Below are positions 16,233-24,426 of a stretch of DNA of 64,000 nucleotides, in pieces. This stretch comes from Hyphomicrobiales bacterium (GTDB lineage: Bacteria > Pseudomonadota > Alphaproteobacteria > Rhizobiales > CAJQND01). The stretch's first letter is position 1. Every line of letters starts with the position of its first letter. The stretch is taken from NCBI GenBank assembly GCA_028285595.1, contig JANQOW010000075.1, positions 1 through 64,000 of the forward strand, written 5' to 3'. A program made the position numbers and the translations under genes. Below the pieces are notes generated by a model. That model was not told the DNA's origin. It saw nothing but the letters and a program-made list of their open reading frames with translations, and made no database searches.

Positions 16233-17144
16233 ATGAGATTACGCAAACGCTGGATCCCCTCCACAAGCGCCCTGCTGGCATTTGAGAGCGCGGCGCGCAA
16301 CGGCCATTTCAGCCGGGCGGCCGACGAGCTCAACACCTCCCAGTCTGCCATCAGCCGCCACATTGCCGGCCTTGAGGATCAACTCGGCACCAAGCTGTTT
16401 GAGCGTAAGGGCGGAAAGGTCGCCCTAAACAGCGCCGGCGAGCGGCTTTACCGCTCGGTGGTTTTAGGCCTTGAAACCATCCAGGCCGCCTCGCTGGATG
16501 TGGCAAACGCGCCGGACGATGAGCAACTGGTGATCGCCTGCACCCACGAGATCTCGCACCTCTACATCATGCCGCGCTTTGAGGCCCTGCAGAAGACCGC
16601 CGGTCAGCCGATCCGCATCATGACTTTTGATTACGACCATTTCGACACTCTGGCCGATCCGCGCATCGACATGGTGTTCTCCTACCAAGACATGGGCAGC
16701 CGGCCCGAACACCGGGCCGTGGCGTTCTCAGAGGCGGTGATGCCGGTCTGCTCGCCAGCGTTCGCCAAGCGCCATCGGTCCACGTTGGAAGAGGGCCCGG
16801 CCGCCTGGGGCGAGTTGCCCATGCTGGAGCTCATCAAGAGCAACCGGGGCTGGGCCACCTGGGAGACCTGGTTCGCCGCCCATGGGTTGAGGCGCCCGGA
16901 GGCGCGGGGTGAGCCCGGCTTTGACAACTACGTCTACATGCTTGAGGCGGCCAGCCAAGGCCGCGGCCTCGCCCTGGGCTGGCGCGGCCTGATTGAGGGC
17001 TATCTGGACGCCGGCCGCCTGGTGAGCGCGGGGCCGGACTTTGTGGAGTTCAACCGCCCCTTGCTCGCGGTCTTGACAGAGCGGGCCCAACACCGCTCCA
17101 TTGCGCAAAACTGCCTGGCGTTCATCAGGGCCAATTCCATCTGA
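16233..17144 (+). CDS. LysR-family transcriptional regulator
   Basis: Protein of 303 residues. The N-terminal winged helix is clear (LLAFESAARNGHFSRAADEL, TSQSAISRHIAGLEDQLG, LFERKGGKVALNSAGERL in sequence). A periplasmic-binding-protein-like effector domain runs from about residue 95. The ATG at 16233 gives the standard family N-terminus; an in-frame ATG at 16161 would add 24 atypical residues. It lies divergently from the racemase-like operon and just upstream of a GNAT and an MmgE/PrpD gene on its own strand. LysR proteins usually control the divergent neighbour, so the racemase-sulfotransferase-monooxygenase operon is the likely target. Confidence 0.9.
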   Translation: MRLRKRWIPSTSALLAFESAARNGHFSRAADELNTSQSAISRHIAGLEDQLGTKLFERKGGKVALNSAGERLYRSVVLGLETIQAASLDVANAPDDEQLVIACTHEISHLYIMPRFEALQKTAGQPIRIMTFDYDHFDTLADPRIDMVFSYQDMGSRPEHRAVAFSEAVMPVCSPAFAKRHRSTLEEGPAAWGELPMLELIKSNRGWATWETWFAAHGLRRPEARGEPGFDNYVYMLEAASQGRGLALGWRGLIEGYLDAGRLVSAGPDFVEFNRPLLAVLTERAQHRSIAQNCLAFIRANSI

Positions 17145-17166
17145 GCGGGACTTAGCGCATAGAGCC

Positions 17167-17634
17167 ATGAGCCTCACCATCGAACCTGGCGATCCGCGCA
17201 GCGCCGAAGCGGGCCTTCTGCTGCAGAAGCTCGATGAGGCGCTCTCGCGCGGCTACTCCCCCGACCAGCAGCACGGCCTTTCGGTGGAGGCGCTCGAGGA
17301 ACCCCACGTGCACTTCTTCCTGGCCCACCAGGACGGGCGCGCCGTGGGCTGCGGGGCCGTCGCCCTGTTTGCCGGCTTCGGCGAGATCAAGCGCATGTTC
17401 GCTGAGGCAGACACAAGGCGCAGCGGCGTGGGCAAAGCTCTGGTGGCCCGGTTTGAGGATGTGGCCCGCCGGCATGAACGCCCGCTTCTGCGCCTTGAGA
17501 CCGGCATCTACCAGCACGAAGCGCTGAAGTTCTATGAGCGCCTGGGCTTCACGCGCCGCCCGGCCTTCGGGGCCTACCTGGACCTGCCGCCCCACACCAT
17601 CGAAACCAGCATCTTCTTTGAAAAGGCGCTTTGA
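17167..17634 (+). CDS. GNAT-family N-acetyltransferase
   Basis: Protein of 155 residues with the GNAT core. VGCGAVALF forms strands 2-3, EIKRMFAEADTRRSGVGKALVARFE contains the acetyl-CoA loop (R-RSGVGKAL), and RLETGIYQHEALKFYERLGFTRR is the usual C-terminal segment. It resembles the YhbS/PaiA-like small-molecule acetyltransferases; the acceptor is unknown. It begins 22 bp after the LysR stop and ends 19 bp before the MmgE/PrpD start, so the three plus-strand genes probably form one transcript. Confidence 0.88.
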   Translation: MSLTIEPGDPRSAEAGLLLQKLDEALSRGYSPDQQHGLSVEALEEPHVHFFLAHQDGRAVGCGAVALFAGFGEIKRMFAEADTRRSGVGKALVARFEDVARRHERPLLRLETGIYQHEALKFYERLGFTRRPAFGAYLDLPPHTIETSIFFEKAL

Positions 17635-17653
17635 ACGCCAAAGGATACGCCCC

Positions 17654-19012
17654 ATGCTCCAGACCGCTCCCCAAGCCAGCCCCTTCGCCGACTTCGCGCT
17701 TGCAACCCGCGCGAACCAGATCCCGGACACGGCCCTTGAGCGGGTGCAGGACCTGATCTTGGACCTCATCGGCGTGGGCGCTGCGGCCCGCCATATCGAT
17801 GCCAGCCGCCTGGGTCGGGAAATGGCCATCCGCCTCTTCAACGCCGGCAGCGATCAGGACCGCGCGCGCATGCTCTTTGACGGCCGCACAGCCAGCCTCG
17901 GCGGGGCAGCCTATGCGGGCGCCACGCAGATCGATGCCCTGGATGCCCATGACGGCTACAGCCCCTCCAAGGGCCACGCGGGCTGCGGCCTGTTGCCGGG
18001 CGTCCTGGCCTTTGCGGAGCACAAACCTGAGCTGACCGGTCCGGAGTTCCTGGCCACCATGGTGCTGGGCTATGAGATCGCCTGCCGGGCCGCCGTTGCC
18101 CTCCACGGCACGGTGTCTGACTACCACACCTCCGGGGCCTGGGTGGCTGTGGCGGTGGCCGCCCTCGGCGTCCGCTTGGCCGGCGGCTCTGAGGACACCC
18201 TGCGCCAGGCCATCGGCATTGCCGAATATCACGGCCCCCGCAGCCAGATGATGCGTGAGATCGACAACCCCACCATGCTGCATGACGGCTCCGGCTGGGG
18301 CTCCATGGTGGGGGTCACCTCGGCGGAGCTCGCCCTCTCCGGATTTGCCGGCGCCCCGGCGCTCACGGTGGAGAGCGATGAGGCCGCCACGTACTGGGCC
18401 GATCTCGGCCAGGACTGGCTGGTGGAGAGGCAGAACATCAAGCTCTTCCCCGTGTGCCGCTGGGCCCATGCGCCGATCCAGGCGGCCTTCAATCTGCGTG
18501 CCGAGCATGGGCTGGCGCCTGACGACATTGCGGCCATCGAGATCTCCTCGTTCCACAACGCCACCAGGCTCGCCCTCGACATCCCTCAGACCACGGGCAA
18601 GGCGCAGTATTCCATCTCCTACCCCGTCGCCGCCGCCTTGGTGTTCGGCCAGCTCGGCGCGCGGGAGGTGTCGGGCGAGACCTTCAATGACAGCGACGTC
18701 GCCCGCCTTGTGGCGGCCACTTCGGTGAGCGAGTGTGACGAGTGCAACGCCAACTTCCCCGCCGACCGGCTGGGGCGCACGGTGATCGTCACCAAGGACG
18801 GGCGCCGGCTGGATTCCGGGATCGTCCGCGCGCCGGGTGAGCACACCAACCCCATCGACCGGGCCGGCTTGATCGAGAAGTTCCACGGGCTGACCGGGCC
18901 GGTGCTGGCGGAGGATCGGCGGCTGGAAATTGAGCGGGCGGTGTTTGGGCTGAGGGATCCGGGGGCAAAGCTGAGCGATCTGGCCGAGCTGCTCTACGCG
19001 CCGGTGGAATAG
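17654..19012 (+). CDS. MmgE/PrpD family protein
   Basis: Protein of 452 residues, normal for the family. Recognisable parts are the N-terminal helical domain with DLILDLIGVGAAARH and ALDAHDGYSPSKGHAG, VLGYEIACRAAVALHG, and the C-terminal lid domain starting at KLFPVCRWAHAPIQA. Characterised relatives include 2-methylcitrate dehydratase and cis-aconitate decarboxylase, and many members act on unknown carboxylates. The sequence gives no substrate. Its start at 17654 lies 19 bp after the GNAT gene. Repeats follow its stop directly. Confidence 0.88.
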   Translation: MLQTAPQASPFADFALATRANQIPDTALERVQDLILDLIGVGAAARHIDASRLGREMAIRLFNAGSDQDRARMLFDGRTASLGGAAYAGATQIDALDAHDGYSPSKGHAGCGLLPGVLAFAEHKPELTGPEFLATMVLGYEIACRAAVALHGTVSDYHTSGAWVAVAVAALGVRLAGGSEDTLRQAIGIAEYHGPRSQMMREIDNPTMLHDGSGWGSMVGVTSAELALSGFAGAPALTVESDEAATYWADLGQDWLVERQNIKLFPVCRWAHAPIQAAFNLRAEHGLAPDDIAAIEISSFHNATRLALDIPQTTGKAQYSISYPVAAALVFGQLGAREVSGETFNDSDVARLVAATSVSECDECNANFPADRLGRTVIVTKDGRRLDSGIVRAPGEHTNPIDRAGLIEKFHGLTGPVLAEDRRLEIERAVFGLRDPGAKLSDLAELLYAPVE

Positions 19013-19019
19013 GGCAAGA

Positions 19020-19111
19020 TCCGCGAACGCGGGGACCCAGAGCGGTGAGCTCAGAGCCCCACGGCCCCTGGGTCCCGGAGATTTTGCTTACGCAAAAATT
19101 CCGGGATGACG
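19020..19111. repeat. Palindromic extragenic element, family 1, copy 4 (left arm lost)
   Basis: Begins within CCGCGAACGCGGGGACCCAG and ends AAAAATTCCGGGATGACG; the CGTCAT start of the left arm is missing next to the MmgE/PrpD stop. It has one extra A in the right hairpin. Confidence 0.85.
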
Positions 19112-19160
19112 ATTGTTGAGCGCATGCAACTGAGCCAGCCGTCATCCCCGCTTTCTACCC

Positions 19161-19258
19161 CGTCATCCCCGCGAACGCGGGGACCCAGAGCGGTGAGCTC
19201 AGAACCCCGCGGCCCCTGGGTCCCGGAGATTTTGCTTACGCAAAATTCCGGGATGACG
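19161..19258. repeat. Palindromic extragenic element, family 1, copy 5
   Basis: Complete copy with both CGTCATCCC and GGGATGACG arms. It is preceded at 19140-19160 by one extra GTCATCCCCGCTTTCTACC unit, a single-copy version of the arm duplication seen at 500-608 and 24038-24103. Confidence 0.9.
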
Positions 19259-19421
19259 ATCGGTTGGAGGAGAACTCAACCATCAAGGCCAAATAGCGCG
19301 AATTTCGCCGTTACCTCAACGCGTTACGCGAAATTGGGTTCGTTCGGATAGTACGACATTTTCGCTGGCTTTAGCTCCAATATAAACTATTTAGCGGCAG
19401 AACTCATCAAACTCCCGCCTC
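19259..19421. other. AT-richer stretch between two repeat copies; no gene seen
   Basis: The 163 bp contain GCGCGAATTTCGCC, TTACGCGAAATTGG and a TATAAACTATTTAG run. They are clearly poorer in GC than the flanking genes and carry no open frame of note. This could be a decayed insertion or promoter-like DNA. No function can be supported. Confidence 0.3.
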
Positions 19422-19519
19422 CGTCATCCCCGCGAAAGCGGGGACACAGGGCAGCTGGCTCAGCGCCTTGCGAGCCCTAGGTCCCGGATATTTTGCTCGC
19501 GCAAAATTCCGGGATGACG
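19422..19519. repeat. Palindromic extragenic element, family 1, copy 6
   Basis: Full-length copy with the arms CGTCATCCC/GGGATGACG and the GCGAAAGCGGGGA variant of the first hairpin, which resembles the GAAA loop of family 2. Confidence 0.9.
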
Positions 19520-19556
19520 ATGGAGGGTAAGTGCTCTTAAGACCGAGGACCCGTTG

Positions 19557-19583
19557 GGGGACACACGTGGGGCATGTGTCCCC
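19557..19583. terminator. Strong hairpin, possible terminator of the minus-strand MBL-fold gene
   Basis: GGGGACACA and TGTGTCCCC form a perfect 9-bp stem with a 9-base loop. It lies about 53 bp beyond the stop of the minus-strand gene ending at 19636. There is no T-run, so if it terminates transcription it would do so weakly or with Rho. Confidence 0.4.
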
Positions 19584-19635
19584 TCCAGATTCCCTCAGGC
19601 GTTGGGAATAACGGGCCCGACCCCCCGAAACCGAT

Positions 19636-20619
19636 CTACTCCTTGTGGGCGTGGTGCCCGAAATACATGAACTCCTTGTCCATTCCCGCCACATCGGCCG
19701 CGGCCAGCTTCATGCTCGGCCCCTCAAGCGTCTTGTGGCTCTTCTGGCTCTTCACCCACTCATCGGCCGGCGTCAGCGTGGACAAGGTGTAGGTGCTCGT
19801 CTCGCCCAGATAATGGGTGGGGATCACCACCTTCGGCTTGATCCGCTCCACAATCGCATTGGCCTGATCGTAGGAGAGAATGTGCTGAGAGCCATCCACG
19901 GGCAGGGTCAACACATCCACCCGCCCGATGGCCTCCCAGAACCCGTCCGCCGGGTTGTGCCGGTTGTCGCCCCAGATGAGGGTGCGGATGCCGCCGGTCT
20001 CCACCACATAGGTGACCATGTCCATATGGCCCACATTGTTGGGCGGGCAGGCTTCCGCGCCGAACTCTTTCAGCGCGTTGGTCCAGGGATACCAGCCCGG
20101 TGCCACGCAGGCGTGCTTATCGGCAAACCCGGTGATCTTCAGATCGGCAAACTCGAACGTGCCCACCATCCGGTCCAGCACCATGGTGGAGTTGGGCCGG
20201 TCGATGGCGTCATGGTCAAAATGCGTGTGGGTCGACATGGTGATGTCCACCCGGGTCTCGGGGAACTTGTACTTGAACCAAAGCCCCCAGGCACCGGACG
20301 GGTCATCGCGCCACGGGTCAAACAGAACGGTCGCCCCGCCGGGCGAGGTGATCTTCAAGGCGCAGTGGCCGAAAAAGTCCATGCCCACCTCGCCATCAGG
20401 AAAGCTGGCGCTCTCCTGCAGCTTGATCACATGGTTGTTGTTGCCCGACTGCTTCCAATCGGTGGACTGGGCACCGGCGGGCGTGCTCACCAGCGGCGTG
20501 GCGGCCGCGGCGACGCCTGCGGCGCCGGCGGCCATAAACAGCGAGCGTCTTGACAGGCCGGGCCGCATAGCGTCAGTGGCGCCATCGACCTTGGTGGGTT
20601 TGAGGTCGTCTTTCTTCAT
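19636..20619 (-). CDS. Tat-exported metallo-beta-lactamase-fold hydrolase
   Basis: Protein of 327 residues with a twin-arginine signal (SRRSLFMAAGAAG, residues 23-35, ending near STPAGAQ). It then has an MBL fold of the UlaG-like or lipid hydrolase type: FFGHCALKITSPGG, FDPWRDDP, the metal motif STHTHFDHDA at about 128-137, and later IWGDNRHN and VVIPTHYLGE. It should be a periplasmic metal-dependent hydrolase; the substrate is unknown. The start at 20619 follows GGGAG. It stands alone, separated from the LuxR-type gene by about 100 bp on the same strand. Confidence 0.82.
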   Translation of the reverse strand: MKKDDLKPTKVDGATDAMRPGLSRRSLFMAAGAAGVAAAATPLVSTPAGAQSTDWKQSGNNNHVIKLQESASFPDGEVGMDFFGHCALKITSPGGATVLFDPWRDDPSGAWGLWFKYKFPETRVDITMSTHTHFDHDAIDRPNSTMVLDRMVGTFEFADLKITGFADKHACVAPGWYPWTNALKEFGAEACPPNNVGHMDMVTYVVETGGIRTLIWGDNRHNPADGFWEAIGRVDVLTLPVDGSQHILSYDQANAIVERIKPKVVIPTHYLGETSTYTLSTLTPADEWVKSQKSHKTLEGPSMKLAAADVAGMDKEFMYFGHHAHKE

Positions 20620-20721
20620 CGGCTTGATCTCCCTTATTTGGCCCCAGGGAGAGCTTAGCCATCAAAGAAACAGCCGGTAATACGGGTTCGCTACCAGGAG
20701 AATGTGGGGGAAATCCCCATA

Positions 20722-21726
20722 TTACTGGAGCGACAACAGATGGCTGCGCAGGTTCACCCCACGGTGCCTCAGCCCCAGTTTCTTGCGGATATTGTTGCGG
20801 TGAAAGTCGATCGTGCTCTTATCGCGCGAGAGGGTGCGGGCAATGTCCTTGGTGCTCTGGCCGTTGATCACCATCAGCGCGATCTCCGCCTCCGCGGGGG
20901 TCAGCGTCTTAAGCACATCGGCCAGCCGGTTGGCGAACGAGGAGGTCACCTGCTTCAGGTTCGCCTCCACAATCTCCACCAGCGCCTGCTCGGCCGCCTG
21001 GCCCGCCAGCTTACGCTTCAGCTTGGACACATGGGGCAGAACCAGCCCGGTGATCTGGCGCAGGATCTGATCTTCAAACTCCTGACGGGAGGTCTCCAGC
21101 TTGGAGAGCAGAACGCTGAGCGCGGCATTGGCCTCCTCCAGATCCTGCTCGCGCTCCTGCAGATCCCGGTTGGCTTCAGAAAGCTGATGCGTGCGCCGCG
21201 CCACCCGGCTCTCCAGTTGCTCCAGATGCTCCTGCAACTGGGCCTCCAGCGCCTCGCGCCGGCTGATCTCCACCAGAAGCGCCAGGTCGTTCTCGATCAG
21301 CTTGCCGAACTCCTGCACCAGCTCCCGGTGCCGATAGGCGCGCTCGTTGTCGTAGCTGTCCAGAACACAGACCGTGCCGAACAGGCTGCCGTCCGGCCAG
21401 CACAGCGGATAGCCGATATAGAACGACATGCCGTGATCCAGATCCTGATTGTCACACCAATCGGGGTCAGCATGGGCATCGCGCACCACCAGCTCGCCTT
21501 TTCTCTGCAGCACCGAATAGCAATAGAGCTTGTCGTTCAGCTCAAAGCTCTGGCCTACCGAATAGGGGTTGCCCTCGGTGCGGCTGGAGAGCAGCACTGC
21601 ATGGTCGGGCATGTCGGTCTTCATCACCAGGCTGGACGGCACGCCCACCATCTCCGCGGCAAGGTCCACGATCCGCTGCCATTTGGCCAGCGTCGTCTCA
21701 GGGATAGCCGGTTTGTGCAAGATCAT
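20722..21726 (-). CDS. GAF-coiled-coil-LuxR transcriptional regulator
   Basis: Protein of 334 residues. Residues about 15-165 form a GAF-type sensor domain (IVDLAAEMVGVPSSLVMK, YCYSVLQRKGELVVRDA, GYPLCWPDGSLFGTVCVLD). Residues about 170-235 are a Glu/Leu-rich coiled coil. The C-terminus is a LuxR-type HTH: LTPAEAEIALMVINGQSTKD, IARTLSRDKSTIDFHRNNIR. It is a cytosolic one-component regulator sensing an unknown small molecule. The ATG at 21726 has GAGG seven bases upstream; a GTG at 21738 is the alternative. It is divergent from the NUDIX gene and may also control the MBL-fold gene downstream on its strand. Confidence 0.85.
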   Translation of the reverse strand: MILHKPAIPETTLAKWQRIVDLAAEMVGVPSSLVMKTDMPDHAVLLSSRTEGNPYSVGQSFELNDKLYCYSVLQRKGELVVRDAHADPDWCDNQDLDHGMSFYIGYPLCWPDGSLFGTVCVLDSYDNERAYRHRELVQEFGKLIENDLALLVEISRREALEAQLQEHLEQLESRVARRTHQLSEANRDLQEREQDLEEANAALSVLLSKLETSRQEFEDQILRQITGLVLPHVSKLKRKLAGQAAEQALVEIVEANLKQVTSSFANRLADVLKTLTPAEAEIALMVINGQSTKDIARTLSRDKSTIDFHRNNIRKKLGLRHRGVNLRSHLLSLQ

Positions 21727-21850
21727 GGGCGGCCTCACTCACGCACAACGGGAAGCTGAAGTGTAGCGGCAGTTGCCCCTCCGGGCAAAGGGTCAGCCCT
21801 TTCGCGTAAGGCATTGACCTTATTGAGCAATAAGAAATAGGAAATATATC

Positions 21851-21882
21851 TTGACAAATGCGGATATGTTCCCTATATGTTC
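21851..21882 (+). promoter_or_regulatory. Sigma70-like promoter overlapped by an alphaproteobacterial LexA (SOS) box
   Basis: TTGACA at 21851-21856, a 17-bp spacer and TATATG at 21874-21879 form a near-consensus promoter. GTTC-CCTATAT-GTTC at 21868-21882 is an exact GTTC-N7-GTTC, the LexA site known from alphaproteobacteria, and it covers the -10 element. It lies 31 bp before the NUDIX start. Confidence 0.75.
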
Positions 21883-21912
21883 CCCATCAAACATCACCCG
21901 GAGGATCCCGAC

Positions 21913-22479
21913 ATGACCACCACACTTTCCCCGTTCACGCCCCTCTTCGCTCTCTGGCTCTGGCTCACCCAGACGATTTACGCAACCGTACAGAAGGCGT
22001 ATGGTCCGCCCTCAAACTGGATAAGCGCCGGAGTTAAATCGATGCACCGCGTCGGGATCGTCCCGTTCGACATCAAGGGCAAGCTGACAGCCCTCCTGTT
22101 CGTCACCTCGTCAAGCCGGGGCCGCTGGATCTTGCCCAAGGGTCTGGCCAAGGCCAACGAGAGCCATGCGGACACCTGCCACCGGGAGGGCTTTGAGGAA
22201 GCCGGCGTGCGCGGGGAAGTCTTCACCAACTTTCCCTGCACGGTGGTGATCAGCAAGACCACATCCAAGGGCATGGAGCAGATCCCGGTCACCTACTATC
22301 CATATCTGGTCAAAAAGCAGGAGGACACCTGGCCGGAATCAAAGCGGCGCCTGCGCCACTGGACCTTGGTGGAGGACGCGGCCAAGGTCGCCTACAAGGA
22401 CGACTTCCTCGGCCTGATCAACCAGTTCCGCGCCCTGGAGCCGTGGATCAGAGAAGCTGCAGCAGAGCATAAATCGTAG
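21913..22479 (+). CDS. NUDIX hydrolase, predicted SOS-regulated
   Basis: Protein of 188 residues. The NUDIX box is complete at about 77-99: G-LAKAN-E-SHADTCH-REGFEEAGV matches Gx5Ex7REUxEExGU. The flanks (GRWILPKGLAKANE, FPYL-type YYPYLVKK and RLRHWTLVEDAA) resemble the diphosphoinositol or diadenosine polyphosphate hydrolase-like subgroup (DIPP/MutT-like). A hydrophobic segment at residues 8-25 could anchor it or be part of the fold. GGAGG precedes the ATG at 21913. The promoter carries a LexA box, so induction on DNA damage is expected; cleaning of damaged nucleotides or signalling nucleotides are both possible. The 3' end overlaps the convergent transporter by 32 bp. Confidence 0.85.
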   Translation: MTTTLSPFTPLFALWLWLTQTIYATVQKAYGPPSNWISAGVKSMHRVGIVPFDIKGKLTALLFVTSSSRGRWILPKGLAKANESHADTCHREGFEEAGVRGEVFTNFPCTVVISKTTSKGMEQIPVTYYPYLVKKQEDTWPESKRRLRHWTLVEDAAKVAYKDDFLGLINQFRALEPWIREAAAEHKS

Positions 22480-23941
22480 CGGCCAGCAGCGCTGATGCGG
22501 GCACCGTCACCAGCCAGGCCGCGGTGATCAGCACCACGAACTTGCGCCGCACCAGGCGCCGGCTGCCGCGCTCGCTGGGGCTGTTGAAGGCCTCTTCGGC
22601 GGTGGCGTTGAGCTTGTGACCGGGGCGGCGTTTGCGCCGGTTCGGGTTCTCCAGATATTCGCGCACAAAGCCCACGCCGAACACCGCGCCCACGGCAATA
22701 TGGGTGGAGCTCACCGGCAGGCCGAACGTGGTGGCCACCAGAACGGTGATGGCCGACGACAAGGCCACGCAATAGGCCCGGGGCGCATTGAGCCGGGTGA
22801 TCTTTTTGCCCACCACCTGAATGAGCTTCGGCCCGAAGAGACCAAGGCCGAGCGCAATGCCGAACGCCCCCACGCTCAGCACCCAGAAGGGCACGGACAC
22901 TTGGGCGGAGATGGAGGCATCGTCCTGCAAGGTGGAAACAATGGCCGCAAGCGGGCCCACGGCGTTCGCCACATCGTTGGCGCCATGGGCAAAGGACAGG
23001 AGGCAGACCCCGATGATCAGCGGCAGATTGAAGAGCTGGTAGATCTCTTCCTTGCGGCCCTCCATGTGCCGGGTCTTGCCGGCAATGTGGGGCTGGGAAA
23101 GCATGTAGGCGATCAGCCCGGCGGCAATGGATCCCAGGATCACCACCACCGGCGGCGCTGTCCAAATCTTGCTCAAGCCCTTCAAGGCCATATAGGCCAC
23201 GAAGGCCGCCGCCATCACGGCGATCAGAATGGGCACCCAACGCTTTGCGCCTGCCACCCGGTCGGGCACGTTCAAAACCGAGCGTTTGATGAACACCAGA
23301 AGCGCGCCGGCGATGACCGCGCCGAACACCGGCGAGATGATCCAGCTTGAGGCGATGGTTGCGACCGTCGGCCAGTTCACCAGGCCGAGGCCTGCCGCGG
23401 CGATGCCTGCGCCCAGCACGCCGCCCACAATGGAGTGGGTGGTGGACACAGGCGCGTTGAGCATGGTGGCCAGATTGATCCAGAGTGCTGCCGCCAGAAG
23501 GGCGCTCAGCATGAGGGAGCGGAAGCTGGCGACGCTGAGCTCTTCGCCGGGCGTGATGATGCCGCTGGCCACGGTCTTCACAACGTCCCCGCCGGCCAGG
23601 AGCGCTCCGGCGCATTCACAGATGGCGGCAAGGATCAGCGCGGTGGCCACGGTGAGCACCCGCCCGCCCACGGCAGAGCCCATATTGTTGGCCACATCGT
23701 TGGCGCCGATATTGGGCGCCATGTAACCACCGAGCGCCGCCGCCACGGCCACCATGAGCGCACCTTCGCCCACGGGGAGGATACCGCTGCCGGCATAGGC
23801 GGCGACGAAGCCGAGGAAGACAATGGCCAGCGCCACGGGCACAAGAGCACCCCGCGCCTTCAGCACCTGGCCTTGGGTAAAGCCAAGCCGCCGCAGGTCG
23901 TTCACATAGCGGTGCCCCAGATCTCGGTCTGCCGTTCCCAT
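22448..23941 (-). CDS. PiT-family inorganic phosphate transporter
   Basis: Integral membrane protein of 497 residues with about ten to twelve helices. It carries the duplicated PiT signatures: NIGANDVANNMG near residue 80 and FAHGANDVANAVGP near 320, each followed by APVSTTHS or LPVSSTHI-type motifs. It moves phosphate, usually as a metal-phosphate complex, into the cell with protons. A cytosolic C-terminal insert of about 40 Arg/Lys-rich residues (about 430-470) precedes the last helix. No PhoU-like partner gene is adjacent. The gene is convergent with the NUDIX gene and preceded by a repeat field. Confidence 0.92.
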   Translation of the reverse strand: MGTADRDLGHRYVNDLRRLGFTQGQVLKARGALVPVALAIVFLGFVAAYAGSGILPVGEGALMVAVAAALGGYMAPNIGANDVANNMGSAVGGRVLTVATALILAAICECAGALLAGGDVVKTVASGIITPGEELSVASFRSLMLSALLAAALWINLATMLNAPVSTTHSIVGGVLGAGIAAAGLGLVNWPTVATIASSWIISPVFGAVIAGALLVFIKRSVLNVPDRVAGAKRWVPILIAVMAAAFVAYMALKGLSKIWTAPPVVVILGSIAAGLIAYMLSQPHIAGKTRHMEGRKEEIYQLFNLPLIIGVCLLSFAHGANDVANAVGPLAAIVSTLQDDASISAQVSVPFWVLSVGAFGIALGLGLFGPKLIQVVGKKITRLNAPRAYCVALSSAITVLVATTFGLPVSSTHIAVGAVFGVGFVREYLENPNRRKRRPGHKLNATAEEAFNSPSERGSRRLVRRKFVVLITAAWLVTVPASALLAATIYALLQLL

Positions 23942-24037
23942 GGGCTGGGGTTGTAGCTGGTTAAAGATTGGCTTTCGAGGGCAAAATTTTTGGGATGCAC
24001 AGGCTCGCGAACTTCGTCACGCGCACACCCCACCCTC

Positions 24038-24103
24038 CGTCATCCCCGCCCTCTCCCTCCGTCATCCCCGCCCTCTCCCCCCGTCATCCCCGCCCTCTCC
24101 CCC
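24038..24103. repeat. Tandem array of three 22-bp units (GTCATCCC arm)
   Basis: Units starting at 24038, 24060 and 24082 share CGTCATCCCCGCCCTCTCCC. The array runs straight into the left arm of the full element at 24104. The period is the same as in the array at 500-608, but the spacer differs (GCCCTCTCC instead of CTTCTCTCTG), so the two arrays probably arose independently. Confidence 0.9.
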
Positions 24104-24201
24104 CGTCATCCCCGCGTACGCGGGGACCCAGGGCGGCCAGCCCGGAGCCCCGCAGCTCCTGGGTCCCGGATATTTTGCTGGCGCAAAATTCCGGGATGAC
24201 G
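24104..24201. repeat. Palindromic extragenic element, family 1, copy 7
   Basis: Complete copy with arms CGTCATCCC/GGGATGACG, first hairpin CCCCGCG-tac-GCGGGG, inner stem and ATTTTGC-tggc-GCAAAAT hairpin. Confidence 0.92.
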
Positions 24202-24212
24202 AGGTGTGCGTT

Positions 24213-24415
24213 TCCGCGTTCCTGCGAAAGCGAGGACCTTCTTAGCCAACAGAAAGATACGAGCTATGACGGCAAGGCCCGCGTTCCTGCGAAAGCAGGA
24301 ACCTCCTCAGCCAAGGGGAGCGAGGTTTGCGTTTCCGCGTCCTTGCGAAAGCGAGGACCTTCTTAGCCAACAGAAAGATACGAGCTATGCCCCCTCGCGT
24401 GCGCAGGGGCGCGGG
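24213..24415. repeat. Family 2 repeats with an exact 46-bp duplication
   Basis: Three family 2 units in a row. Bases 24223-24268 and 24344-24389 are identical over 46 bp, from TGCGAAAGCGAGGACC to GATACGAGCTATG. A divergent unit (TTCCTGCGAAAGCAGGAACC) lies between them. The block ends with CCCTCGCGTGCGCAGGGGCG, as in the copies at 9.5 and 33.5 kb. No gene is present in 23942-24426. Confidence 0.85.
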
Positions 24416-24426
24416 GGAAGGATGCG

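Noticed and set aside
17549-18886. 445-residue frame antisense to the MmgE/PrpD gene
   Set aside because: The sense frame matches a known family over its full length. The antisense frame is a by-product of high GC and has no recognisable domain.
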